The position numbers and the translations under genes are program-made. From NCBI GenBank assembly GCA_023476545.1, contig JAMCYP010000010.1, forward strand, positions 1 to 42,682: 42,682 bases of DNA, given 5' to 3'. Positions 33,324 through 40,170 of this stretch are shown here, one piece after another. The notes below the pieces were generated by a model that ran no database searches, was not told the DNA's origin, and saw only the letters and a program-made list of their open reading frames with translations. Within the stretch, counting starts at the first letter, position 1. Every line of letters starts with the position of its first letter. Source of the DNA: Candidatus Martarchaeota archaeon. GTDB lineage: Archaea > Micrarchaeota > Micrarchaeia > Micrarchaeales > CABMGC01.

Positions 33324-33473
33324 CCAAAGTTGGCCAGCAATTCGGCGACTTATGTTTGTCGCCCACCCTGCCCATCTGGCCGACGGCTAAATCAGAGCTG
33401 TCATGTTGAGGGTGCGCGGAGCGCTGGATGATGACGGAACTCCTCCGCTGACTGCGTTGCTGCCGCGCACCTT
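33321..33473 (+). ncRNA. structured leader region before the transketolase gene (candidate regulatory RNA)
   Basis: Two paired domains can be drawn. Domain 1: TAGCC (33321-33325) with GGCTA (33385-33389), GTTGGCCAG (33329-33337) with CTGGCCGAC (33376-33384) and hairpin GGCGAC/GTCGCC (33344-33349/33358-33363). Domain 2: AGGGTGCGCGG (33409-33419) with CCGCGCACCTT (33463-33473). CACCCT (33364-33369) can pair instead with AGGGTG (33409-33414), which would break domain 2. It ends 12 nt before the ribosome-binding site of the transketolase. No known riboswitch class was recognised. Confidence 0.5.
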
Positions 33474-33486
33474 CATTCACGATTGA
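33403..33486 (+). CDS. possible 27-residue leader peptide
   Basis: ATG at 33403 opens MLRVRGALDDDGTPPLTALL plus seven residues, ending TGA at 33484-33486, where the stop overlaps the ribosome-binding site of the transketolase gene. It covers the second domain of the structured leader, so translation through it would disrupt that fold. No ribosome-binding site of its own is clear. Confidence 0.3.
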   Translation: MLRVRGALDDDGTPPLTALLPRTFIHD

Positions 33487-33499
33487 GGTGGCATGTAGA

Positions 33500-35452
33500 A
33501 TGAAGGAAAAGACGGTCGAGAAAACTGAGAAAAGCGAACGAACGGCAAGTACCACACTCACTGAGGAGAAGACAAGGGCGCTTGAGGCAATCTCGGCCGA
33601 TCTCAGGAGAGGGATCTATGAGACCGTAAAGACGGCGGGCAGCGGCCATCTTGGAGGCACGTCGTCCTCTGTGGAGCTCATGACGGTCCTGTATTTCGGA
33701 GACATACTGAAATACGACATCGCGAATCCCGGGCATCCAGACAGGGACAGAGTACTCGTGAGAGGGCACCTGGGCCCCCTCAGGTATAACCTGTTCGCAC
33801 TACTCGGGTGGGTCAGGGAGGAGGAACTCAGGACGTACAGGCAGCTAGGTTCCAGACTCCAGGGCCACGAATCTATGGAGCTTGTGCCGGGCGTTGACAT
33901 CACGCCCAGCGGCTCTCTGGGAATGGTGCTTTCGTACGGCGTGGGCAGTGCGTACGCCGCGAAAAACATGGGCAAATCGTTCAAGACCTATATTTTCCTC
34001 GGAGACGGGGAGGAGGAGGAAGGAAACGTCAGCGAGGCGGCGAGGCACGCTGGCAGGCTTGACCTTGACAACATAGTCTGCATAATAGACAAGAATGAAA
34101 AGCAGCTTTCAAGACCCACCAGGGATGTCGATGGCTCAAACACAAGGAAGATGTGGGAAGCATATGGCTGGGAAGTTAGGGAGATCAAGGATGGCAATTC
34201 CGTGAGGGATGTCCACGAGGTTCTCAGCGGGCTGGATAACATAAACAGGCCCACCCTGGTCATAGCCCACACGATAAAGGGCAAGGGGCTCGGAGGAGCG
34301 GAAGGCAACTGCTGCGGCTACCACACGATAAGCAGCTGCCCGCCAGATGCGCTGGCCAAGGCGATAGAAGAGCAGGGCGGGCTTGTGCTGGGCATGAACG
34401 TGGACGTGAAGTCCGCTGCCAAGGGCCTTGCGCGGAAGCTTGAGGCACCAGAACTTAAAGTCGAGAAAACAGATGCAGGTGACTTCAGCCTGCGCATAGG
34501 AGAAAAGAAAGGGGACATCCCTTCCGCGCTTAAGGACTGTACGAGGCTGCTCGCCGAGGAGGCGTCGAGGCAAGGGATACGGCTCTATGTGATGACTGCG
34601 GACATGCTCCGGGCAGACACGATTCCGACCTACGGATTTGGCGAAAAAGCGAAGTACATCGATGTGGGGCTGCGGGAGCAGCATCTGTTTGCAATGGCGC
34701 ATGGGATTTCGCAAACTGACTCAGACTCGCGCATCGTGATATTTCCGGGAGAGCAGTTCATGTACCGCGCCGCCGACCAGCTCAACGCTATGGCTCAGGC
34801 TAGGACGAAGGCGGTAATCATAGTAACCAAGTGCGGACTCTCCGACAACCACAACGGTTCGACGCACCAGTCTGTCGGCCAGCCGGGCATGTTCCTGACG
34901 ATGCCGGGGCTTAACTTCTTCGAGCCAGCGGACGCTACAGACCTGTACGGCTGCATGGACTATGCGTTCTCCAAGTATCCCGGACTAACTTACATCAGGC
35001 TCAACGATGTTCCGATAAAGCCGCTGAACGCCGAGAAGAGGAGCCTGAGTTGGTATGTGGCCGACAAACCGCAGGCTAGGCCCGACATAGTTTTCGTGGC
35101 AAGCGGTTTCCCTGTTTCCAAAGCGGTTGAAGCGAGCGCGAAGCTTAACGAGAAAGGAATAACCGCAAAGACCATCAACGTAGTAAATCCGATGGCGCTG
35201 GACGAGGCGTTTGTCAGCGAGCTCGAGCCCGGAAAGCCGGTCCTTACGCTGTACAACGGACATCCGGACGTTCTGAAGCAGAAGGTGGCTGCGAAAGTGA
35301 TGGAATACGATTCCAATAGGCCCTCGGCGATAGTGGGTCATGGGTTCGAGCTCGGCACTTCGGGCAAGCTCAACGATCTTCTGCGCCACTTCAAGCTCGA
35401 TGCCGACGGGATAGCGGGGCTTGCGGAAAGCATCGTTTCCGCGAAGAGATGA
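33500..35452 (+). CDS. tkt: transketolase, full length
   Basis: Transketolase moves two-carbon units between sugar phosphates with thiamine diphosphate. The 650-residue protein has all three domains: the TPP-binding half with SGHLGG (His50), GDGEEEEGN (GDG 168-170, Asn176) and KGKG; the pyrimidine half with the catalytic glutamate in VGLREQHLFAMAHG (Glu393) and HNGSTHQSVGQ; and the C-terminal domain. Many archaea have this enzyme as two separate genes, so the fused form is notable. A longer frame opens at 33488, but GAGGTG (33485-33490) is a good ribosome-binding site for the ATG at 33500. A Lys/Glu/Thr-rich stretch of about 25 residues precedes the domain. It overlaps the next gene by 4 nt. 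Confidence 0.92.
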   Translation: MKEKTVEKTEKSERTASTTLTEEKTRALEAISADLRRGIYETVKTAGSGHLGGTSSSVELMTVLYFGDILKYDIANPGHPDRDRVLVRGHLGPLRYNLFALLGWVREEELRTYRQLGSRLQGHESMELVPGVDITPSGSLGMVLSYGVGSAYAAKNMGKSFKTYIFLGDGEEEEGNVSEAARHAGRLDLDNIVCIIDKNEKQLSRPTRDVDGSNTRKMWEAYGWEVREIKDGNSVRDVHEVLSGLDNINRPTLVIAHTIKGKGLGGAEGNCCGYHTISSCPPDALAKAIEEQGGLVLGMNVDVKSAAKGLARKLEAPELKVEKTDAGDFSLRIGEKKGDIPSALKDCTRLLAEEASRQGIRLYVMTADMLRADTIPTYGFGEKAKYIDVGLREQHLFAMAHGISQTDSDSRIVIFPGEQFMYRAADQLNAMAQARTKAVIIVTKCGLSDNHNGSTHQSVGQPGMFLTMPGLNFFEPADATDLYGCMDYAFSKYPGLTYIRLNDVPIKPLNAEKRSLSWYVADKPQARPDIVFVASGFPVSKAVEASAKLNEKGITAKTINVVNPMALDEAFVSELEPGKPVLTLYNGHPDVLKQKVAAKVMEYDSNRPSAIVGHGFELGTSGKLNDLLRHFKLDADGIAGLAESIVSAKR

Positions 35453-36729
35453 TGGACTTGGCCGGAGAGAAAGACGCGAATGGGAGAAGGGAGGAAAGAT
35501 ACATAATCGACAGTTCCCGCGCAGGGGAGTTCACCGGCCTGATCAGGCCATTCTCGGAGCCGCAGACATTCGTGGACAGGTACGCCCACACAATTTATTT
35601 CAACAACCAGGAACACGAGCTGCCGTTCGAGGTTCTGATAAGGGCGAGAAGGTACGCGGACGGACACCTCGACGGCCATATAGACATGGAGACCGCCTTC
35701 ACTAGAGAAGTGAAGGTGGAGATTGAGCCAGGCAACACTGAGAAGGAGAGAGAGGCGGGCACATTTGGAAGCATCATGGCTGAAAATGCCAAGATCACAA
35801 AAGTTCTCTCAAATCCGATAACCTCGCCTTTAGTGCCGTATGTCGCGACGAGCTATGAAAGAACCCATTATGGAGTCGGGGATGGCTGCAGGGTCACGGT
35901 TGACAACGATGTGAGGTATTACGTAATGGAAGGGCTTACAGCCATTCCGATGGCGACGGAAGACGGGACAAGAGTAGAGGTCAAGACGCAGAACGGATAC
36001 GGCAACGCGGCAGCCACGAAGATCAAGGAAGCCCTGGCTGCCGTGAACGCCGAGCCCATAATCCAGAAGAAGGTGGCTGCGTACAACCTGCTTTGCGAGC
36101 ACCTGAGGAGCAGATCAGGCGCAAGACCCCCGGCATACGAAATCGAGATAGAGTCGAAGCTCTTGCTAAGCGGAGAGCACCAGTATGTGATACACAGCCT
36201 GAAGGGGGATTTCCTCAGCGGCGCGGTGAACGATTTCGAGATATTCCCGGAGATGCCGCACACGCTCGAACGGGGCAAGATCTACAGATACCTCTTTGCG
36301 GACGATGGAGTGATAAGGAGGATAAACAAAGGAGAAGGCCTGGATATGACGTACACAACGAAAGGCGGACGCGAAATCGTCGATGATGCCTTCGGGCTCG
36401 GATGCATTGTAAAGAGGAGGGAAACGGAGCGGGCCGTACCCGCAAGCTTGGAAAGAACAGTCGGCAGATCGCTCGAAAGGAGGAGGAAATACATAGTGGT
36501 GAGAAAGAAGTCAACAGGCGACACCTATTCCGTACAAGTGGACGTGTCGGCCTATGAACGCGAACGCATGTTTCAGGTGGAGATAGAGGGGTTGGCTCCC
36601 GATTCGCCGGGCGCGGCGAGCAGGACCGCGGAAGACGTGGCATTGCTTACCAGATTCGCGGTACGGAAGTATCCGTTCCTCAGCCCAACGAAATTGACAA
36701 AGGAGGAGTGGCTGCGCAGCATTTCTTAA
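35449..36729 (+). CDS. protein with two triphosphate-tunnel (VTC/CYTH-like) domains
   Basis: The 426-residue protein has two halves. The N-terminal half looks like a VTC domain: HTIYFNN (47-53), IRARRYADG (64-72), SYERTHYGVGDGCRVTVDND (135-154) and RVEVKTQNG (175-183), in the usual order. The C-terminal half begins YEIEIESKLLL, containing an ExExK motif (Glu233, Glu235, Lys237), and continues with RRRKYIVVRKK and QVDVSAY...FQVEIEGL, which is the CYTH pattern. Such tunnel enzymes act on triphosphates, polyphosphate or ATP. The substrate here is unknown, and whether both tunnels are active is open. The start overlaps the transketolase stop by 4 nt, so the two are co-expressed. Confidence 0.65.
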   Translation: MMDLAGEKDANGRREERYIIDSSRAGEFTGLIRPFSEPQTFVDRYAHTIYFNNQEHELPFEVLIRARRYADGHLDGHIDMETAFTREVKVEIEPGNTEKEREAGTFGSIMAENAKITKVLSNPITSPLVPYVATSYERTHYGVGDGCRVTVDNDVRYYVMEGLTAIPMATEDGTRVEVKTQNGYGNAAATKIKEALAAVNAEPIIQKKVAAYNLLCEHLRSRSGARPPAYEIEIESKLLLSGEHQYVIHSLKGDFLSGAVNDFEIFPEMPHTLERGKIYRYLFADDGVIRRINKGEGLDMTYTTKGGREIVDDAFGLGCIVKRRETERAVPASLERTVGRSLERRRKYIVVRKKSTGDTYSVQVDVSAYERERMFQVEIEGLAPDSPGAASRTAEDVALLTRFAVRKYPFLSPTKLTKEEWLRSIS

Positions 36730-36754
36730 TATAAGGTTCGATATATGATGACTG

Positions 36755-37396
36755 GTGAGCGAATTGGCTGAAAATGGTCATGAAACTATTGAAGTGGGCG
36801 GTCGCAAAGTGGAGGTGGAATACTCCAGAAGAGGACACGGACTTGGGGTAGTTCTTTCCCACGGCATGTACAACGATATGCACACGAGCATAGTGGAGAA
36901 ACTCTTCGCCAAGCTTAGCAATGATTACGATGTCCTGAGGTTCAACTTTTCTTTTGCCGGTAAACCAGAAGACATGGATGCCGAGCGAAGCGTGGGGGAG
37001 ATGGAGGCCGCCATCGGCTTCCTCGGAAGCAAGAAGACGGCTCTGGTAGGCAAGTCCTTCGGGGGCTACATATCCTCCCTAGAGGCAGCCAGAGGCAGAT
37101 ACAGCGTACCAAAAGTTGTAGCGCTTGGCTATTCGCTGCACGAGGAAGGAAAGCCTTCGAGCGTCTTCGACCTGAACGGCGTCAAAGATATGAAGCCCTC
37201 GTTTGTGATAATAAAGGGCAGCGAGGATCCTTACTGCGACGTAAGCATTCTGAAGGAGCGTCTGCCGAAATGCAAGCTATACACAATAGATAATGCGGAC
37301 CACTCTTTCAAGCCGGTTTCCGGCATAGGCGATAGAGATGCAAACGAGGAGAAGGTCATTTCAATTGTTTTAAAGGAACTGGAAGGCGCGGCTTAA
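36755..37396 (+). CDS. alpha/beta hydrolase
   Basis: The 213-residue protein has the nucleophile elbow GKSFGGYISS (Ser at about residue 100), an oxyanion-side HG in VVLSHGMYNDMH, an acid in GSEDPYCD and the catalytic His in NADHSFKP. It resembles the small KANL3/Tex30-like or dienelactone-type hydrolases; substrate unknown. The GTG at 36755 is the first usable start after an in-frame stop at 36749, and an AT-rich TATA-like run (about 36723-36735) lies 25-30 nt upstream. A strong terminator hairpin follows the gene. Confidence 0.82.
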   Translation: MSELAENGHETIEVGGRKVEVEYSRRGHGLGVVLSHGMYNDMHTSIVEKLFAKLSNDYDVLRFNFSFAGKPEDMDAERSVGEMEAAIGFLGSKKTALVGKSFGGYISSLEAARGRYSVPKVVALGYSLHEEGKPSSVFDLNGVKDMKPSFVIIKGSEDPYCDVSILKERLPKCKLYTIDNADHSFKPVSGIGDRDANEEKVISIVLKELEGAA

Positions 37397-37399
37397 ATT

Positions 37400-37440
37400 T
37401 CAAAAGGAGGCGTCGCTTCCGATGAGCGCCTCCTTTTTCT
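37400..37440 (+). terminator. stem-loop with T tract after the hydrolase gene
   Basis: AAAGGAGGCG and CGCCTCCTTT form a 10-bp stem with a 14-nt loop, followed by a T-rich run. It marks the border between chromosomal-type sequence and the AT-rich island to the right. Confidence 0.7.
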
Positions 37441-37461
37441 TCCCACTCTACATCAATCATA

Positions 37462-37574
37462 ACTAGTATTAGATAAAACAAAACAATTCAGGGGCTATCT
37501 TAAATTGAAGAAAAGTAAGTGCAACAAATACTAGTACAAAAAGAATTTTCTCAAATATTCTCATTACTTGAGAT
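37462..37574. repeat. inverted repeats in the AT-rich non-coding stretch
   Basis: ACTAGTATT (37462-37470) is the exact inverse of 37527-37535, and TCTCAA (37549-37554) of 37568-37573. The stretch 37440-37640 holds no other clear feature. These could be regulator sites or remnants at the island border. Confidence 0.4.
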
Positions 37575-37642
37575 AGTTTACTTCGTTGTTTAACAGAATT
37601 AGTCAGAGGTACGTTGAGTCTCACGATATTCCTTCAAGCATA

Positions 37643-38011
37643 ATGAGGCATTCAAAAGTAAGGATTTTAAGCTTCACTTTTACAATATTGTTGGAGGAGA
37701 AGTTGTTCCTATCTAAAAAGTTATCAATAGCAGGGATCATTTCTCTAATTCTAATGTTTGTGTTTATATTTGCTCACAATACTCTGTTAGTAGGGATTTT
37801 TGGATTTTTCTTCTTCGTTTTCTTAATAGCGGCGTGGGTTGCTACTGTTCCTGAACGAGGAGGTGTTATGGCATGGCTTCATAGACGTAAAGAAGAGCAA
37901 GCGGATTATGATGAACGTGTAAGAAAGAAAAGAGAAATGGAATCGGATGCTTATCATAAAAGAAAAGGCGAGATTGAGGCTGAAAAAAGGTTCGGGCGAA
38001 GTGATTGGTAG
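37643..38011 (+). CDS. membrane protein with charged cytosolic tail (AT-rich island)
   Basis: The 122-residue protein has two membrane helices (about residues 27-49 and 51-71) and a strongly charged helical tail (WLHRRKEEQADYDERVRKKR...) likely to be a coiled coil in the cytosol. The frame is open from a TTG at 37586, and a TATA-like CAAATATTCT lies about 31 nt before that codon, so a protein 19 residues longer is possible. No family was recognised. AT content is far above that of the genes on either side of the island. It overlaps the next gene by 7 nt, so the two are probably translated together. Confidence 0.6.
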   Translation: MRHSKVRILSFTFTILLEEKLFLSKKLSIAGIISLILMFVFIFAHNTLLVGIFGFFFFVFLIAAWVATVPERGGVMAWLHRRKEEQADYDERVRKKREMESDAYHKRKGEIEAEKRFGRSDW

Positions 38012-38484
38012 ACACATCCAGTTTCATATTACCATTCTTTGATGCGGATACAGTATTCTTTATACTCTTATTTGGGTTTCTCTTCTTTCAACTTGCTTAT
38101 AGATTATCAAAAAAAGATAGAGAAGGAAAAATTTCAGACATAGAAAAGTTATTTTGGTTTGCCATCTTTGGTCTTCTCTTATATGGTACTCTTGCATTCG
38201 GAACGACGACTTCTGTTTATAATGTGATAAACTCTAATCCAAAAGGAGCAATTATCCTCTCATTCATACATGCCCCATTTTATAGCGAGTTCTTTAACTT
38301 AGGCGGAATAGTAAACTTGCTTGGAACTTCGCAAAACATTCTTGGATATGACCTAATTAATAACATCATAGAAATGCTTATCGTCACGTTTGTCTTATTT
38401 TTAGGGTTTATTTACCTACTGAAGGAACACATTCTCAAAGAAGAAAAAGGCAGCGATAAAATCAGACTTCGTCGTACAACATAG
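38005..38484 (+). CDS. membrane protein, three to four helices (AT-rich island)
   Basis: The 159-residue protein begins at a TTG that overlaps the preceding stop by 7 nt. It has hydrophobic segments at about 10-29, 46-65 and 122-142, polar loops between, and a basic end. No family was recognised. It and the preceding gene form a two-gene membrane unit that converges on the hydrolase gene at 38488, with only 3 nt between the stop codons. Base composition marks it as foreign to the neighbouring chromosome. Confidence 0.65.
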   Translation: MVDTSSFILPFFDADTVFFILLFGFLFFQLAYRLSKKDREGKISDIEKLFWFAIFGLLLYGTLAFGTTTSVYNVINSNPKGAIILSFIHAPFYSEFFNLGGIVNLLGTSQNILGYDLINNIIEMLIVTFVLFLGFIYLLKEHILKEEKGSDKIRLRRTT

Positions 38485-38487
38485 TTT

Positions 38488-39201
38488 TCATTTTAGCCAC
38501 TCATCAAACCATGCTATCATTAGTGTCGTAGCTGTTTGTAATGCGCCTTTATCAGAATACACGTGGCCGGTGCCTTCGATAATTTCTAGTTTCTTACGCT
38601 CAGACTTAATGTGCTCAATCAACTCTTCACTCTGCCTGAAATCTACCGTTTTATCCTTATTTCCATGGAATACCAGTGTCGGGCAAGTTATTTTTTCTGC
38701 TTCTTTGTAGACATCATACTTCTTAGCGTCTTCTAGAGCTGACTGATTAATACCTGCTTTTTCTAGGTTCTTGAGTTGTGAAACTGCCGATTGAATTACA
38801 AGCGCTTTTATTCTAGGATCTTTTGAGGCTGCATAAAGGATAGCTGTTGTGCCACCAAGAGAGTGCCCGGTTAAACCAATCTTGTTTTTGTTAACGTAGG
38901 GCAGAGAAGCAATGAAATCTATTGCAAACCTAGTGGTTTCTATCTGCTGAGTCATAGTCATATTTTCGATTTTGGGCTCGCTCAGGTTGTTTGGCCTATT
39001 GTAAAAATCAAATTGCAGTGCGACAAACCCACTCTTCATAAGCGCGTTACACATATATTGATTTTTAGTTTCGTGTATACCGCCAGACATGCCATGAAGC
39101 AATGCAACCGCAGGGAATGCGCCTTTGCCATCAGGCACATAAACAAGTCCGCTTAATTTTTCACCTTTACTGTTTTTGAAATATACTTTTTCAATTTTCA
39201 T
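38488..39201 (-). CDS. alpha/beta hydrolase, dienelactone/peptidase S9-like (AT-rich island)
   Basis: The 237-residue protein has AVALLHGMSGG on the oxyanion side, the nucleophile elbow GLTGHSLGGTTA, the acid in FHGNKDKTVDFRQ and the His in EGTGHVYSD, giving a complete Ser-Asp-His set. This is the family of small esterases and acyl hydrolases without a signal peptide, so it acts in the cytosol. The ATG at 39201 is supported by the KIEKVYFKNSKGEKLSG start. It is AT-rich and quite unlike the hydrolase at 36755 in codon use, so it was probably acquired separately. Confidence 0.85.
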   Translation of the reverse strand: MKIEKVYFKNSKGEKLSGLVYVPDGKGAFPAVALLHGMSGGIHETKNQYMCNALMKSGFVALQFDFYNRPNNLSEPKIENMTMTQQIETTRFAIDFIASLPYVNKNKIGLTGHSLGGTTAILYAASKDPRIKALVIQSAVSQLKNLEKAGINQSALEDAKKYDVYKEAEKITCPTLVFHGNKDKTVDFRQSEELIEHIKSERKKLEIIEGTGHVYSDKGALQTATTLMIAWFDEWLK

Positions 39202-39334
39202 TCTTAATCATCATTTGCAAGCCTGCCTTTCACATCAAATTAATCTCACCAAAAGGATAAATTCCTTTACTTTCTATCTGTCGTCGGCGCCAATATGGCA
39301 AATCGAATAAGCCCCACACAAAATCAGGCACTCC

Positions 39335-39347
39335 CTCCTGGGGCTGG
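39335..39347 (+). repeat. copy 1 of the tRNA-Thr 3' end
   Basis: CTCCTGGGGCTGG equals 30318-30330, the last 11 bases of tRNA-Thr and two bases beyond; two further bases upstream also match. It is the left boundary of the toxin-antitoxin module. AGCCCCA a little upstream (39310-39316) mirrors it and may be the remains of the tRNA 5' end. Confidence 0.75.
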
Positions 39348-39390
39348 GAGAAAAACGAGTGGGGAGTTCCAACGTGGTTTGGGGAAGGTT

Positions 39391-39415
39391 TTTATATCAG
39401 TAAGACTATCTTACT
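39391..39415 (+). promoter_or_regulatory. TATA box and palindromic operator of the toxin-antitoxin pair
   Basis: TTTATATC at 39391-39398 is about 25 nt before the ATG at 39419. Directly after it, AGTAAGA-CTA-TCTTACT (39399-39415) is a perfect 7-bp dyad over the transcription start, where an AbrB-type antitoxin dimer would be expected to bind and repress. Confidence 0.65.
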
Positions 39416-39418
39416 ATT

Positions 39419-39694
39419 ATGGAAACCGAAACTATCCAGTTGACTAGAGCCAGTTCAAAGGGGCAAATAGTAATACCAACGAAAATGAGAAAACGCCTTA
39501 ACATAAGGGAAGGCAGCCTCTTCTTGATTTCCTCCGAGAAGGGAGTAATTGTCATGAAAAAGATAAGCACGAAAATAAACCCTGAAGATTTGAAGACAAT
39601 CAGACTGGTGGAGGAAGCCTGGAAAGATATAGAGGAAGGAAGATACAAAGTCTTCTCTGCCGCCGCTTTTTCTAAAGAGCTGGCTAAATGGTAG
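39419..39694 (+). CDS. AbrB/MazE-type antitoxin (swapped-hairpin DNA-binding)
   Basis: The 91-residue protein has the SpoVT-AbrB fold pattern at its start: TRASSKGQIVIPTKMRKRLNIREGSLFLI with the conserved Gly-Gln-Ile-Val-Ile-Pro. The rest (about 50-91) is an acidic, helical tail of the kind that wraps the toxin. It neutralises the toxin encoded next and should repress its own promoter via the 39399-39415 palindrome. Its last codons overlap the toxin gene by 7 nt. A TATA box 25 nt upstream and no ribosome-binding site imply a nearly leaderless start. Confidence 0.88.
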   Translation: METETIQLTRASSKGQIVIPTKMRKRLNIREGSLFLISSEKGVIVMKKISTKINPEDLKTIRLVEEAWKDIEEGRYKVFSAAAFSKELAKW

Positions 39695-39945
39695 GCATAA
39701 CTAAGATAGTGCCTGCCGAGAAATTTGAGAAAGACGTGAGGAAGATCAGAGATAATAGCGTAAAAGCCAGAATATACACCGAGGTGGAGAAGATACGAGA
39801 AAATCCTGAGGTCGGTAAACCACTGAAATACGGATTGAAAGGCGAGAGAACCGTCCGAATACACCCGTACAGACTCATTTATTCGGTAGTGGGGGATAAA
39901 CTGATACTGCTAAGATTTGAACATAGAGGAAAAGCATACGACTAA
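39688..39945 (+). CDS. RelE/ParE-superfamily toxin
   Basis: The 85-residue protein has the compact RelE fold pattern: FEKDVRKIRDNSVKARIYTE, a Gly-Lys-Pro-Leu turn with YGLKGERTVRIHPYRLIYSV, and a final strand KLILLRFEHRGKAYD with the basic/His residues used for mRNA cutting in RelE enzymes. Its start overlaps the antitoxin gene, the usual layout. Whether it cuts mRNA (RelE) or poisons gyrase (ParE) cannot be told by eye; the Arg-rich C-terminal strand leans to RelE. The pair is the only cargo between two tRNA-Thr 3'-end copies. Confidence 0.88.
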   Translation: MVGITKIVPAEKFEKDVRKIRDNSVKARIYTEVEKIRENPEVGKPLKYGLKGERTVRIHPYRLIYSVVGDKLILLRFEHRGKAYD

Positions 39946-40008
39946 TGCCTTTGTTATCAAACGCTATCGTTTGCTAGCGAAATGGATGCTCACTCAAAGC
40001 GCGCAGGA

Positions 40009-40021
40009 CTCCTGGGGCTGG
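40009..40021 (+). repeat. copy 2 of the tRNA-Thr 3' end
   Basis: CTCCTGGGGCTGG again, 674 nt right of copy 1 and in the same orientation. It is the right boundary of the toxin-antitoxin module. Confidence 0.75.
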
Positions 40022-40170
40022 ATATTCAGAGGTACGAAGCACTTCCCCCACAAGGGGCATAAGGCAGAAGATGGAAAGATGGTACTGATGCGGGACTATA
40101 TGAGGAACGGAGAATACAGGCTTTCTAGGGTGCTGGCTTACACAGGGAGAGAGAGCGAAGAACAACGGTC

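Noticed and set aside
33653-33665. TTGGAGGCAC in the transketolase gene as another tRNA-Val end copy.
   Set aside because: It codes the conserved LGGT of the TPP-binding domain and matches only nine bases of the core.
37488-37497. TCAGGGGCTA as a further copy of the tRNA-Thr 3' end at the left border of the AT-rich island.
   Set aside because: Only about 8 of 14 positions match; not separable from chance.
15301-39352. GGAGAAA-type motif shared by the tRNA-Val repeats, the stretch after tRNA-Thr and the TA module border as one recombinase site.
   Set aside because: Its orientation relative to the tRNA end differs between the Val and Thr loci, and the motif is short.
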